Assembly: GCA_016342655.1 (NCBI GenBank)
Contig: JAEINL010000008.1
Span: 1 to 64,000, forward strand
Length of the DNA: 64,000 nucleotides
Source of the DNA: Sphaerochaeta sp.
Lineage (GTDB): Bacteria; Spirochaetota; Spirochaetia; Sphaerochaetales; Sphaerochaetaceae
Direction: 5' to 3'
Each line of letters begins with the position of its first letter. Positions within the stretch are counted from its first letter, which is position 1. The translations under genes were made by a program, and so were the position numbers. The notes beneath the pieces were generated by a model. That model was given only the letters and a program-made list of their open reading frames with translations. It was not told the origin of the DNA and made no database searches. This document shows positions 16,962 to 26,141 of this stretch, piece by piece.

Positions 16962-17769
16962 CGCTACTTGCCTCCTGCAGTAACTCCTCAGGAGTAATTT
17001 CGTGGTAGCTAAAGAGGGCGAGAAGCATCCTCTTGATAGTACTAGGCTCCAAGTCATAGTAGAGGTTTGCATTATAGGTCATGCTTATGGCACCGGTCTC
17101 CTCACTGACTATGATAACCACAGCATCAGACTCTTCTGCCATACCCAAGGCTGCCCGGTGACGGGTGCCGAAACTCTTCTTGATATCTGTCTGTTCACTG
17201 AGGGGCAGATAACAGCCAGCGGCCACGATCCGTCCGTTCTGGATAATCATAGCCCCATCATGCAACGGAGTATCATGGTCGAAGACAGTGAGTATCAGGG
17301 AGGTAGAGAGGTCTGCATTCAGCTTAGTCCCGCTATCCAGTATGTTCTTTATGCCCAGACGACGAGGAAAGACAATGAGGGCTCCCCTTCTCTTGTTAAC
17401 CAACACGTTACAAGCATTGAGGATACTGTCTATCTGGTCCCCACTTGTAGTCTGGGTCCCGATACGAAAGATCCTGCTGCTCCCACTCCACAACTGGGTG
17501 AACGACCGTCTCAACTCAGGCTGGTAGACTATGCAAATAAAGATGGTCAGAGGTATTGTCAACACCCTGAACACAGAAAGCAACACCTCTAGGGCGAGGA
17601 TGTAGCTTACTGCATAGGCAGCGAAAATGATGACGACCACCTTTACTATCTGTTGGGCTTTCGTCTGTGCTATGGCTTCATAGAAGCGGTAGAACAACCA
17701 CGCCAACACCCCTACCTGCAAGGCGGGGCGAAGGAAGGAGAGAATATTTTGCATTACCTCAGAGAACAT
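16948..17769 (-). CDS. cdaA: Diadenylate cyclase CdaA (c-di-AMP synthase)
   Basis: This 273-residue membrane enzyme makes cyclic di-AMP from two ATP. Three hydrophobic helices fill residues about 10-75, then the DisA_N domain shows RRGALIVFPRR, the catalytic DHDTPLHDGAMII and the ATP-binding GTRHRAALGMAEESDA. c-di-AMP usually controls osmolyte and potassium balance and wall stress. GAGGTG lies about 6 bp before ATG 17769. The downstream overlap with the ybbR-like gene and then acpS forms a conserved-looking membrane/lipid group. Usual glmM linkage is absent. Confidence 0.94.
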   Translation of the reverse strand: MFSEVMQNILSFLRPALQVGVLAWLFYRFYEAIAQTKAQQIVKVVVIIFAAYAVSYILALEVLLSVFRVLTIPLTIFICIVYQPELRRSFTQLWSGSSRIFRIGTQTTSGDQIDSILNACNVLVNKRRGALIVFPRRLGIKNILDSGTKLNADLSTSLILTVFDHDTPLHDGAMIIQNGRIVAAGCYLPLSEQTDIKKSFGTRHRAALGMAEESDAVVIIVSEETGAISMTYNANLYYDLEPSTIKRMLLALFSYHEITPEELLQEASSDETE

Positions 17770-17779
17770 CCATGCACCT

Positions 17780-19291
17780 CTATTCTTCCTTCTCGGAAGA
17801 AACCCAATTGAGTGTTCGGCTCACTGCCTTTTTCCAAAGGCGTACCTTTTCGTCCCTTACCTGCTTATCCATGGTTGGAGACCACCTAGTCTCTTCCTGC
17901 CAATACGAGCAGAGATCCTCTATATTTTTCCATACCCCTACCGAGAGACCGGCAGCATAGGCTGCCCCTAAGGCTGTAGTCTCCACAACCAAGGGTCTTA
18001 TAACAGGAATACCCAGAAGGTCGGCCTGGAACTCCATTAGTGGGGTACTGTTTGTCAGACCCCCATCCACCTTCAAGGTGGTCATATGCATGTTGCTGTC
18101 GCTCTCCATCGCCTTGAAAATATCATTTGCCTGGAAGGCGGTAGCTTCAAGGATTGCCCTGCACAGGTGAGCCCTGGTGGCGAACCCGGTGAGACCGGCT
18201 ATGACACCACGGGCATCAGAGCGCCAGTACGGGGCAAACAGGCCGCTGAAGGCAGGGACAATGTACACACCGCCGCAGTCTGGCACAGAGGTGGCCAGCA
18301 TGTCCAGTTCCTGGGGGTTAGAGACAATCTTCAGATTGTCCCTAGCCCACTGCACCAACGACCCTGCAACTGCAACTGATCCTTCAAGGGCATATACAGG
18401 CTTTTCATCACCCAATTGGTAGGCGACAGTCGATAAGAGGCCATTATCTGAATACACGAGCTTTTCTCCTGTATTTACCAAGAGGAAGCACCCTGTTCCG
18501 TAGGTGCTCTTACCCAGGCCCTGGGTAAAGCAAGCCTGCCCGAAGAGGGCTGCCTGCTGGTCGCCCAGGATTCCACAGACAGGGACCTCTGCACGAAAAG
18601 GACCACTTGGTGCTGTCTTCGTATAGACTACCCCTGAGGAGGGTACAATCGTTGGAAGGGCCTGTTTGGGAATATTGAAAAGGGAGAGCAGCTCATCATC
18701 CCACTGGCAGGTGGCGATGTTCATCAGCATATAGCGGGAGGCATTGGTGACGTCAGTGATGACAACCTTGCCTCCGCTGAGATTCCAGGCCAGCCAGGTG
18801 TCAATGGTTCCAAAGACAGCCTCCCCCTTCTGTGCCTCTTCGCGAAGACCCGTGACGTTTTCCAGGAGCCAAGCAATCTTAGAGGCTGCAAAGTAAGGAC
18901 TGAATATGAGACCGCTTTTCTCACGCAACCAGGATGCTTCCACTTTTCCCTTCAATGAATCGATAAGAGGAGCACCTCGAAGGTCCTGCCAGACAATTGC
19001 ATTATGCCAGACCTTGCCTGTCTTGGGATTCCAGGCGATGATGGTCTCCCTCTGGTTGGTGATGCCTATACCTAGGATATCAGAGCCTCTTGCCCCTACT
19101 TTCTTCATAGCCTTCACGATGCATGAGCCGCTATTGTCCCAGATCTCCCAAGGGTCATGTTCCACCCACCCCGGCTGGGGAAAGATCTGCTGGTGCTCAA
19201 GCTGCTCAGAAGCGATATTTGCTCCCTTCTCATCAAACAGAATAAATCGGGTACTGGTAGTCCCTTGGTCCAACGCTCCAATATACTTCAC
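17780..19291 (-). CDS. glpK: Glycerol kinase
   Basis: This 503-residue FGGY-family kinase phosphorylates glycerol to glycerol-3-phosphate. Signatures are GALDQGTTSTRFILFD at the N-terminus, the substrate residues in RETIIAW, GILGDQQAALFGQ, the phosphate-binding KSTYGTGCFLLVNTG and KVDGGLTNS. The GTG at 19291 has GAGGAGG about 7 bp upstream and gives the normal length; an extra 35 codons upstream look non-coding. No glpF or glpD is adjacent. Its stop is 10 bp before cdaA, so transcription may read into the cdaA chain. Confidence 0.95.
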   Translation of the reverse strand: MKYIGALDQGTTSTRFILFDEKGANIASEQLEHQQIFPQPGWVEHDPWEIWDNSGSCIVKAMKKVGARGSDILGIGITNQRETIIAWNPKTGKVWHNAIVWQDLRGAPLIDSLKGKVEASWLREKSGLIFSPYFAASKIAWLLENVTGLREEAQKGEAVFGTIDTWLAWNLSGGKVVITDVTNASRYMLMNIATCQWDDELLSLFNIPKQALPTIVPSSGVVYTKTAPSGPFRAEVPVCGILGDQQAALFGQACFTQGLGKSTYGTGCFLLVNTGEKLVYSDNGLLSTVAYQLGDEKPVYALEGSVAVAGSLVQWARDNLKIVSNPQELDMLATSVPDCGGVYIVPAFSGLFAPYWRSDARGVIAGLTGFATRAHLCRAILEATAFQANDIFKAMESDSNMHMTTLKVDGGLTNSTPLMEFQADLLGIPVIRPLVVETTALGAAYAAGLSVGVWKNIEDLCSYWQEETRWSPTMDKQVRDEKVRLWKKAVSRTLNWVSSEKEE

Positions 19292-19424
19292 ACAAGGCCT
19301 CCTCACTAAGCCTAGTATAGCTTCTTGCCCCCTTTTTTGAAAGCCAAAAAGCCATCTAAGCTTCTCTCTTCGCAAACAGTGGCGCCAACAGTGCAATTTT
19401 GCTCTATGGAAGAGATGAGCATTG

Positions 19425-19433
19425 TGGTATACT
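19425..19433 (+). promoter_or_regulatory. Extended -10 promoter directly before the DRTGG gene
   Basis: TGG-TATACT (19425-19433) is an extended -10 element. Seven bases separate it from ATG 19441, so transcription should begin at or next to the start codon. The upstream CTTGCCTTC has no Shine-Dalgarno. No good -35 was found. Confidence 0.6.
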
Positions 19434-19440
19434 TGCCTTC

Positions 19441-19785
19441 ATGAAACTGAAAGAAATACTTGAATGTGTCGATGGGAAACTGGTCTGGGGGGAATCCCAT
19501 CTGGAAGATGAGGTAATACGAGGATTCGCCAGTGACCTGATGAGTGATGTCCTCACCATTTTGGAAGATGACATCCTCCTCATAACAGGACTGTCCAACA
19601 ACCAATCCATCAGGACTGCAGAGATGAGCGATATCAGCAATATCCTCCTGGTGCGCAACAAGCGCCCAAGTCAAACCATGATCGATATGGCTAAAGACCT
19701 GAACATATCTCTCTCCTACACTCCATACTCCCTGTTCAAGGCGAGCGGTTTATTGTATGCGAAGGGATTGAAGCCGGTATATTGA
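19441..19785 (+). CDS. DRTGG-domain protein
   Basis: This 114-residue protein matches the small stand-alone DRTGG domain (MKLKEILECVDGKLVWG..., VIRGFASDLMSDVLTI, LLVRNKRPSQTMIDMAKDLNI). DRTGG domains are usually regulatory and sit beside CBS or phosphotransacetylase domains; stand-alone copies are often found next to anti-sigma-like ATPases and [FeFe]-hydrogenase genes, as here. The next gene starts 1 bp after its stop. The start is probably leaderless (see promoter). The ligand is unknown. Confidence 0.8.
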   Translation: MKLKEILECVDGKLVWGESHLEDEVIRGFASDLMSDVLTILEDDILLITGLSNNQSIRTAEMSDISNILLVRNKRPSQTMIDMAKDLNISLSYTPYSLFKASGLLYAKGLKPVY

Positions 19786-19786
19786 G

Positions 19787-20197
19787 ATGCATGAAGAATT
19801 CACCATCCCTTCCAAGGACTTCTCGGTAGCAGGTGAGGCTTCAAGCAAGATAAAACGCATCTTGAAGCAGCTCAACATACCTCCCCAGAGGATCAAGCAG
19901 ATTATCGTTGCCGTCTTTGAGGCAGAGGTGAATGTCATTGCGCACTCCTATGGGGGAAAGGTCCTCTGTGACATTGAACAAGAGAGGGTATTGATTGATG
20001 TCATCGACACCGGACCTGGAATAGAAGACCTGAATCTTGCCATGACAGAGGGGTGGTCAACTGCCACCAATGAAGTAAGGGAGATGGGATATGGTGCGGG
20101 GATGGGCCTGCCGAATATCAAGAAAAATTGCGATGAGCTGAAGATATACACGAAGAAGGGAGACCATACCCACATCTCCATGCGTTTTACCCTATAA
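19787..20197 (+). CDS. Anti-sigma-factor-like GHKL ATPase-domain protein
   Basis: This 136-residue protein is a single histidine-kinase-type ATP-binding domain like RsbW/SpoIIAB. The N-box is [10 protein letters not shown], the G1 box DTGPGI and the G2 box [11 protein letters not shown]. Such proteins are usually Ser/Thr kinases or protein-binding switches that control a sigma factor through a partner. No sigma factor or STAS antagonist is nearby; the neighbours are a DRTGG protein and a hydrogenase-like Fe-S protein, suggesting a redox- or H2-linked switch. It starts 1 bp after the DRTGG stop. Confidence 0.85.
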   Translation: MHEEFTIPSKDFSVAGEASSKIKRILKQLNIPPQRIKQIIVAVFEAEVNVIAHSYGGKVLCDIEQERVLIDVIDTGPGIEDLNLAMTEGWSTATNEVREMGYGAGMGLPNIKKNCDELKIYTKKGDHTHISMRFTL

Positions 20198-20207
20198 GGA
20201 GCGTACG

Positions 20208-21557
20208 ATGAACGACCTTCCCTTTCACCACTCTCTGCATGTCATTGAAGAGAAATGCAAGGGTTGCACTCACTGTATGAAGCGCTGTCCGACCAAAGCC
20301 ATTCGTATCTTTGGGGGAAAGGCAAGGATCTTCAGCGACCTCTGCATCGACTGCGGACAGTGCATGGCAGTCTGCCCGAATGATGCCATTGAGGTCGAGC
20401 AGGACTCCTTCGAACAGTTGAATGCCTACCACCACCGCATAGGCATAGTCCCAGCGGTCTTTTTTGCCCAATTTGCTGACACCTTCTCTGAAGGGCAGAT
20501 ATGCAGAGCCCTCTACGAGTCGGGCTTCACCCATCTCTACCTGTCGGAAACAGGCATAGACATACTGGACAAGCTCGGAGCCCCCGAGATTGAACATGAT
20601 CTTCCCCTAATAAGCAACTTCTGCCCATCAGTACAACGCCTGATACAGATACGCTTTCCCCTGCTCTTGGAAAACCTGAGCCGGGTACGGCCCCCTGCCC
20701 AGATGGTAGCCCTCTTTGCAAAGGCGGAGCTGAAAGATCAGAACGACTCGATTGGCATATTCTATATCACTCCCTGTGCGGCCAAGATAGCCCAGATAAA
20801 GACCGAGGGGTCAGAGGAAAACAGCCTTTTTCAAGGTGTCATTAACTTTGACACTGCCTATAACAAGGTGAGGACCTTTCTGGAAATGCATAAGCACCAG
20901 GAGAGTACAGACAAGCTCGCCACACTCTCCTTTCCCACAGTCACCCGAAAGGCAAGCCAGTGGAGCTTGGTGAAGGGACAGAGCAACGCACAAAGGGGAC
21001 GCTCCCTCTCTGTTGATGAGGTGCATAATGTCATAGAGTTCCTAGACCAGCTGGAACAGGAAGACAATATCAATCTGGAGTTTCTTGAACTTGATGCGTG
21101 TGCTGAAGGATGCCCCGGGGGGATACTGACTGTACGCAACCGTTTTCTTGCAAGTGAAAGGCTCAGGCACTGGTCTCTGACCCTTCCTAAGGAGCTACCC
21201 CCTTCCCTGATCAAGCGCATCACCGACCAGAGCGAAGCCCTAGCCAAGAACCTCTATCTCAATCCCCCCCAGCCCAAAGGGGCTATGAAGCTGGACCAGG
21301 ATATCGGCAAGGCACTGTACAAGTTGGAAAAGGTTCACCAGATTCTTGCTGTCCTACCCAGCATAGACTGCGGACTGTGTGGATCGCCTACCTGCCGAGC
21401 CCTCGCAGAGGACATTGCCCAGAAGGAGGCGAGCATACGCCAGTGCGTAGTGCTCAAGCTCAAGGATCCCAAGGAGCTCAATGCCTTGGCAAAAATCTGG
21501 GGAGAAAGGCCTACAGGGGCAAGCGTCTTGAAGGACGATCAAGAACAGGATTCTTAG
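20208..21557 (+). CDS. [FeFe]-hydrogenase-like (probably sensory) iron-sulfur protein
   Basis: This 449-residue protein has two N-terminal [4Fe-4S] sites ([12 protein letters not shown] and [12 protein letters not shown]), then a hydrogenase large-domain core. The four cluster cysteines of the H-cluster remain in NFCPS, TPCAAK and LDACAEGC, but the first Cys of the usual TSCCP motif (the proton-transfer residue) is Phe. A C-terminal [4Fe-4S] domain with [17 protein letters not shown] follows. This pattern fits regulatory or sensory [FeFe]-hydrogenases more than a bulk H2 producer. It ends the DRTGG/HATPase trio and overlaps the convergent peptidase gene by 47 bp. Confidence 0.8.
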   Translation: MNDLPFHHSLHVIEEKCKGCTHCMKRCPTKAIRIFGGKARIFSDLCIDCGQCMAVCPNDAIEVEQDSFEQLNAYHHRIGIVPAVFFAQFADTFSEGQICRALYESGFTHLYLSETGIDILDKLGAPEIEHDLPLISNFCPSVQRLIQIRFPLLLENLSRVRPPAQMVALFAKAELKDQNDSIGIFYITPCAAKIAQIKTEGSEENSLFQGVINFDTAYNKVRTFLEMHKHQESTDKLATLSFPTVTRKASQWSLVKGQSNAQRGRSLSVDEVHNVIEFLDQLEQEDNINLEFLELDACAEGCPGGILTVRNRFLASERLRHWSLTLPKELPPSLIKRITDQSEALAKNLYLNPPQPKGAMKLDQDIGKALYKLEKVHQILAVLPSIDCGLCGSPTCRALAEDIAQKEASIRQCVVLKLKDPKELNALAKIWGERPTGASVLKDDQEQDS

Positions 21558-24462
21558 CCTTCTCTGTCTCCAAAAGCTGCAAACCTGCAATAACCACGAA
21601 CGAGTCCTCCGTCTTTGCATAGGCCAAAAGGGCCTTGGCACCCTCATTGAGGTGCTCACTTTTCATGCTCAAGAGCTGGTTGCGTCTCTTCGTCCTGAAG
21701 TCATCGGTTATGTTGTACAGTATCCTTCTGAAGGAGAGAATGGAGTTCTGTGACGGGGAGAGTGGACGAAGGTCATTACCCACCGTGGTGATGAGTGCAT
21801 TCTCAATATCACTAGGATCAACTTCCTTGGTCGTATAGAGCTCAAGGGTCTTGGTGAAGTCAGATAACGTACCTGCAATGCGGGGATCACGATAGGAGCT
21901 GAAGAAAAAGAGCTCTTCCATGACATCAGCATGGGCAGAGACCCCATAGGCCCCACCTTGAGCCCTTACTTTCTCCCAAAGGTCATTGCCGGTTATAATC
22001 TGACCAAGCAAGACCTGGGCAGCCTGCTCTTCGCTGCCCCGTTTGCTTGAACGCAGTACATATGCGCTGTAGCTGACCGTTGAAGGAAGTCGGTAGAGCT
22101 CCACAGCATGGGTAATGCCCTGGCTTACCTTTTCATACGAACGCAGTTTTGCCTCTATCGTCTCTTTCTCATCAAACAACAGGACAAACTTCTCATAGGC
22201 AGGAACAAGGGTTGGGACGAGGTCCTCGTCACAGCCAAGATGGAGGATAAGGCGGCTACGGTTGTTCAGCTTCTCCTGCAAGGCCTTGAACTCTTCGGCG
22301 ACAAGGAACAGCTGTTCATCATGGAGGTTCTCCAGGAAGAACCACTGGTCAAGGCCTGCTAGCTGCTCACCCTCATACTGGATGGTGCTGAAAATGGAGG
22401 AGGCAGACAGGGATGCGAAGCTATGGGCAGCATAGGTTATGTTGTCCACATAGTCGCCCTTGATATTGATAAGGGCTGCCTGAAGTCTCTCGAGGTCAGC
22501 GACATTGGCTGCGGTAAAGAGACTATGCAAAAAGGTGAGCGCTTCACTGAAATCCTCGATGAGGGTACGGGTCCTGCAGACCAAAAGCATCTTGTCAGGC
22601 CCTTCATGTGAGGAACCTATCTCCACATAGAGGTTGGTATCACCGGTGAGGCTCTTGAGCTTGTTGGTGACCTGTGGATATTCCATATCACCGATTCCGG
22701 TCATTTGCAACAGACGGATATACAGAGGCAATAGCAGGAGCTCCCGCTCTGTGAGGTCCTCAAGTTGGAAGGCAAAGTCAGCGTAGGCAATCTTGTTGCA
22801 GAACATCTTCTTCAGGAACAGTTTTCTCCCTGCAATGCAATGTTCTTCATAGACGTTGGGCTCAATCACAGAGGGAAGGTCCTCAAGCTTGAGGTAAGGG
22901 ACCTTCTGCTTGTCCTCGACTGTATCACCTTCGTTTTCGAACGCCACGAAATGCTCATTTTGTTGGGCGAGGGCCTTCAAGCCTTTCTTGCCCAAAGCCT
23001 GTGCCTGTATATGTGCATACTTCTCAATGGTTGCCATCTGTCTCTTTTCGTGTTCACTGTCTGCTTTGACGGTGACCAGACAACGGTGTGGGTTATCAAG
23101 GAGGTGTTGCTGTATCCACTCTTCAAAATAGCGGGGATTCGCGACAAGGGCGTCTTCCAGTGCCTGCAAAGGCTCAGCTGTCCCGATAGTCGCTGAGGGG
23201 GAACGGTCAACCAACCACCCTTTGAGAGAACGGTTGAGCGCCCTGAAGCCGTTGGGGAATCCTCCGGGGATTTCCTGTTGCTTGAAGCGCGACCGTTTCA
23301 TCGAGGAAGCGATGAGAGAGCTATCGAGGCCTTTGTCTACAATATCCTTGAGGGAGGAGAGTATGAGAGTCTGGGCTTCTTCAGCCCTCTCCGAATCGAT
23401 GCCTTTGAAACCGACGGTAAAAGGCATCTCCCGGAAGTCCCCGCTCATGCCACTTTCAGGGGAGATGTCCTTACCAAGCTTTGTATCAAGCAGAGCCTTA
23501 TACAGAGGGGCTCCGGGATTTCCCAGAAGGATATCCACCAGAGTCGATAGCGTTATCAGGGAGAGGGGGTCACTTGCTTCGCAGGTAGCCCATGAGAGAA
23601 CCACCGAATCACCATCCTGAGCTTCCCCTTCCTCAACCGGGCTGGTAAAGGAGGTCTTACGAGGCGTCTTCCAAGACTCTGAAAGGGGGACAAGGCTGTC
23701 CACATTGAGCTTGGCGTAGAAGCGCAGGTATTCACTGTCCAGCATCTGCAGCTTTTCACCCACACTCATGTCACCGTAGATGAAGAGTTTGCAATTCGAT
23801 GGATGGTAGAACTTGCTGTAGAAAGCGAGAAACTGCTGATAGTCCAGCTGGATAATATGTTCAGGGTCGCCTCCAGAGTCAAAGGCGTAAGGGGTGTCGG
23901 GAAAGAGGGATCGCACGCTGTTGCGTCCCACGATGCTGTCGTGGTCGGCACTTCCTCCGAGCATCTCGTTATAGACCACTCCCTCGAAGTGACAGACGTC
24001 CCCCTCACAGACCATGCGCACTCCCTCCTGCTGGAAGGTCTCCTCACGCAGAAGCGGGGCGAAGACTGCATCTGTATAGACAGAAAAGAGGTTGTCAAAA
24101 TCCTTCCGCAAAGGACTGGCTGCAGGATACATCGTCCTGTCAGGATAGGTCATGGCGTTCATGAAGGTGTTGGTACTTCCCTTCAGGAGGGTCATGAACG
24201 GATCACGCACGGGATATTTCTTGGAACCTGCAAGACAGCAGTGCTCAAGTATATGTGCGACCCCCGCATCATTGTTGGGAAGGGTCCTGAATACATAGCT
24301 GAAAAAGAGTTCCTTGTCGTCATTGACCACCTGGTAGACTTCCATCTGGGTGGCAATGTGGCGGAACAAATACCCTGTTGCTTTGTATTCCTGCAGCAAA
24401 GAGACCTCAGAGAGGACAAAACCAGAAACTTCATCACCAACGGCCCATTGTCTTTCACTCAT
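21511..24462 (-). CDS. M16C-family zinc metallopeptidase (PreP-like)
   Basis: This 983-residue protein resembles presequence protease/Cym1-type M16C peptidases, which degrade short unstructured peptides in a closed chamber. The inverted zinc motif HILEH (HxxEH) is near the N-terminus, with the downstream [19 protein letters not shown] and VVYNEMLG blocks. A single chain carries both M16 halves. No signal peptide is visible, so it is probably cytosolic. AGGAG lies about 10 bp before ATG 24462. The 3' end overlaps the convergent hydrogenase-like gene by 47 bp. Confidence 0.92.
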   Translation of the reverse strand: MSERQWAVGDEVSGFVLSEVSLLQEYKATGYLFRHIATQMEVYQVVNDDKELFFSYVFRTLPNNDAGVAHILEHCCLAGSKKYPVRDPFMTLLKGSTNTFMNAMTYPDRTMYPAASPLRKDFDNLFSVYTDAVFAPLLREETFQQEGVRMVCEGDVCHFEGVVYNEMLGGSADHDSIVGRNSVRSLFPDTPYAFDSGGDPEHIIQLDYQQFLAFYSKFYHPSNCKLFIYGDMSVGEKLQMLDSEYLRFYAKLNVDSLVPLSESWKTPRKTSFTSPVEEGEAQDGDSVVLSWATCEASDPLSLITLSTLVDILLGNPGAPLYKALLDTKLGKDISPESGMSGDFREMPFTVGFKGIDSERAEEAQTLILSSLKDIVDKGLDSSLIASSMKRSRFKQQEIPGGFPNGFRALNRSLKGWLVDRSPSATIGTAEPLQALEDALVANPRYFEEWIQQHLLDNPHRCLVTVKADSEHEKRQMATIEKYAHIQAQALGKKGLKALAQQNEHFVAFENEGDTVEDKQKVPYLKLEDLPSVIEPNVYEEHCIAGRKLFLKKMFCNKIAYADFAFQLEDLTERELLLLPLYIRLLQMTGIGDMEYPQVTNKLKSLTGDTNLYVEIGSSHEGPDKMLLVCRTRTLIEDFSEALTFLHSLFTAANVADLERLQAALINIKGDYVDNITYAAHSFASLSASSIFSTIQYEGEQLAGLDQWFFLENLHDEQLFLVAEEFKALQEKLNNRSRLILHLGCDEDLVPTLVPAYEKFVLLFDEKETIEAKLRSYEKVSQGITHAVELYRLPSTVSYSAYVLRSSKRGSEEQAAQVLLGQIITGNDLWEKVRAQGGAYGVSAHADVMEELFFFSSYRDPRIAGTLSDFTKTLELYTTKEVDPSDIENALITTVGNDLRPLSPSQNSILSFRRILYNITDDFRTKRRNQLLSMKSEHLNEGAKALLAYAKTEDSFVVIAGLQLLETEKAKNPVLDRPSRRLPL

Positions 24463-24511
24463 TGCTCATATGCTCCTATTCCAGGGGGAACACTACCATG
24501 AGCAAGAGTGA

Positions 24512-24540
24512 TTGACAACCCATTGAGCAAGTTCTACCCT
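24512..24540 (+). promoter_or_regulatory. Promoter giving a leaderless nfo mRNA
   Basis: TTGACA (24512-24517) and TACCCT (24535-24540) are separated by exactly 17 bp. Six bases separate the -10 from ATG 24547, so transcription should start at the A of the start codon. No Shine-Dalgarno is present between them. Confidence 0.72.
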
Positions 24541-24546
24541 TGGACC

Positions 24547-25401
24547 ATGCTATACATAGGAAGTCACACCAGCATCGCAGGGGGTTTGGAGAATGCAGCC
24601 ATCCAGGCCAAAGCCCTAGGAGCCACCGCTTTTGGCATGTTCACCAAGAACCAACGCCAGTGGGCATCAAAGCCCATCACAGAAGAAGAGAGTGCAAAGT
24701 TCAAGGAGACCCTCAAGGATCTTGGATTCTCCAAGGCACAGGTCCTACCCCACGACAGTTACCTCATCAACCTGGGAAATCCCGATAATCTCAAGCGACA
24801 ACAGAGCCTCGATGCCTTCATCGACGAGCTGCACAGAGTGCACACACTGGGCTTGGACAAGCTGAATTTCCATCCAGGCTCGCATGTGAACAAGATTGGG
24901 CGCAAAGCCAGTCTCGCCTTGGTGGCAGAAGCTCTGGATAGGGCTATCAGCTCCACCGAGGGGGTGAGGCCCATCATTGAGACTACAGCAGGCCAGGGAA
25001 GCAACCTAGGCTCAAGTTTTGAGGAGATAGCAGAACTGCTCTCCCTGACTAGGCAAAACCAGCAGGTGGGAGTCTGTATCGATACCTGCCACATCTTTGC
25101 TGCGGGCTATGACCTGAGAAGTGAAGAGGCCTTTCACAAGACCTTCGAGGAGTTTGATAGGATAGTGGGATTCGACAAGCTCGAGGCTTTGCATCTCAAT
25201 GATGCAAAGGTCGCCCTGGGAAGCAATCTGGACCGGCATGAAAGCCTGGGCAAAGGGCAGATAGGCATTGAGAGCTTCATCCGCATAGCTCAGGATCCCC
25301 GTTTCAGAGGCATCCCCCTGATCTTGGAGACGATTGACAGCTCGCTTTTGTCCGAGGAGATCGCCCTGCTCCAAGCATATGGACAGGAGGTACAACCATG
25401 A
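24547..25401 (+). CDS. nfo: Deoxyribonuclease IV (AP endonuclease)
   Basis: This 284-residue TIM-barrel enzyme cleaves DNA at abasic sites in base-excision repair, using three zinc ions. Family blocks are YIGSHTSIAGGLENA, FTKNQRQWASK, HDSYLINLGNP, NFHPGSH, ETTAGQGSNLGSSFEEIA, GVCIDTCHIFAAGYDL, HLNDAKVALGSNLDRHESLGKG and ILET. The metal His, Glu and Asp residues lie in these. ATG 24547 matches the family N-terminus; an earlier codon at 24508 would cover the -35. The stop overlaps the next gene by 4 bp. Confidence 0.95.
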   Translation: MLYIGSHTSIAGGLENAAIQAKALGATAFGMFTKNQRQWASKPITEEESAKFKETLKDLGFSKAQVLPHDSYLINLGNPDNLKRQQSLDAFIDELHRVHTLGLDKLNFHPGSHVNKIGRKASLALVAEALDRAISSTEGVRPIIETTAGQGSNLGSSFEEIAELLSLTRQNQQVGVCIDTCHIFAAGYDLRSEEAFHKTFEEFDRIVGFDKLEALHLNDAKVALGSNLDRHESLGKGQIGIESFIRIAQDPRFRGIPLILETIDSSLLSEEIALLQAYGQEVQP

Positions 25402-26141
25402 CCAAAACCAAACTCCCCTTTACCACGCCCATGGTCTTTGGTCATCGTGGCTACTCAAGCCTGGAACCTGAGAATACGCTGCCGGCCTTTCTGCTCTGCA
25501 TAGAAAAACACATACCCGGGGTCGAACTCGATGTGCAGGTATGCAAGACAGGAGAGCTGGTGGTTGTCCATGATGCGAACATGAAACGAGTCAGCGGAAG
25601 GGACTCCCTCGTATCAGATCTCACGTTCGAGGAATTGAGAAGCCTTGATGTGGGTAAGAAACATCAGGTGCCTCTCTTGAGTGAACTTTTTGAGAGCTGC
25701 AAAGACAAGCTGTACTATGATATTGAGCTGAAGGTACCCGGCCTACACGATGGGGGCCTCTCTGAGAAGACCTGGCAGACCATCAAAGCCTTCGGCCTTG
25801 AAGAGAGGTGCATGGTCTCCTCCTTCAACCCGTTTGCCCTACGCAGGTTCAACAAGATCAGCAAAGGCTCCCTTCCCACAGCAGTCATCTTTGATGAGAG
25901 CCCTTCGGTCCCCAAGATTTTCCACCATGGGTGGGGTAGGCACATCGCTCAGAGCTCCTACCTCAAGCCACCTCTGGCCCAACTCGATGAAGCATTCGTC
26001 AGGAAGTTCACTCAGCAGAGAGGCTATCAGATCTGCACCTGGACTGTGGATGACCTGCAAGAGGGCAGACGTGCCCTCGACTTGGGAGCCCTGATTCTCA
26101 TAAGCAACGACCCTGCCCTATTGCTTCCTCTGATTCCCTAG
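25398..26141 (+). CDS. Glycerophosphodiester phosphodiesterase
   Basis: This 247-residue GDPD-family enzyme hydrolyses glycerophosphodiesters to glycerol-3-phosphate and an alcohol. Catalytic and metal residues are in GHRGYSSLEPENTLPAF (His, Arg, Glu), GVELDVQVCKTGELVVVHD (Glu, Asp, His) and a later YYDIELKV (Glu). The C-terminus has the typical CTWTVDDLQEGRRALDLGALILISNDP. No signal peptide is visible, so it is cytosolic and UgpQ-like. ATGA overlap with nfo indicates coupling. glpK is on the opposite strand about 6 kb away. Confidence 0.9.
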   Translation: MTKTKLPFTTPMVFGHRGYSSLEPENTLPAFLLCIEKHIPGVELDVQVCKTGELVVVHDANMKRVSGRDSLVSDLTFEELRSLDVGKKHQVPLLSELFESCKDKLYYDIELKVPGLHDGGLSEKTWQTIKAFGLEERCMVSSFNPFALRRFNKISKGSLPTAVIFDESPSVPKIFHHGWGRHIAQSSYLKPPLAQLDEAFVRKFTQQRGYQICTWTVDDLQEGRRALDLGALILISNDPALLLPLIP

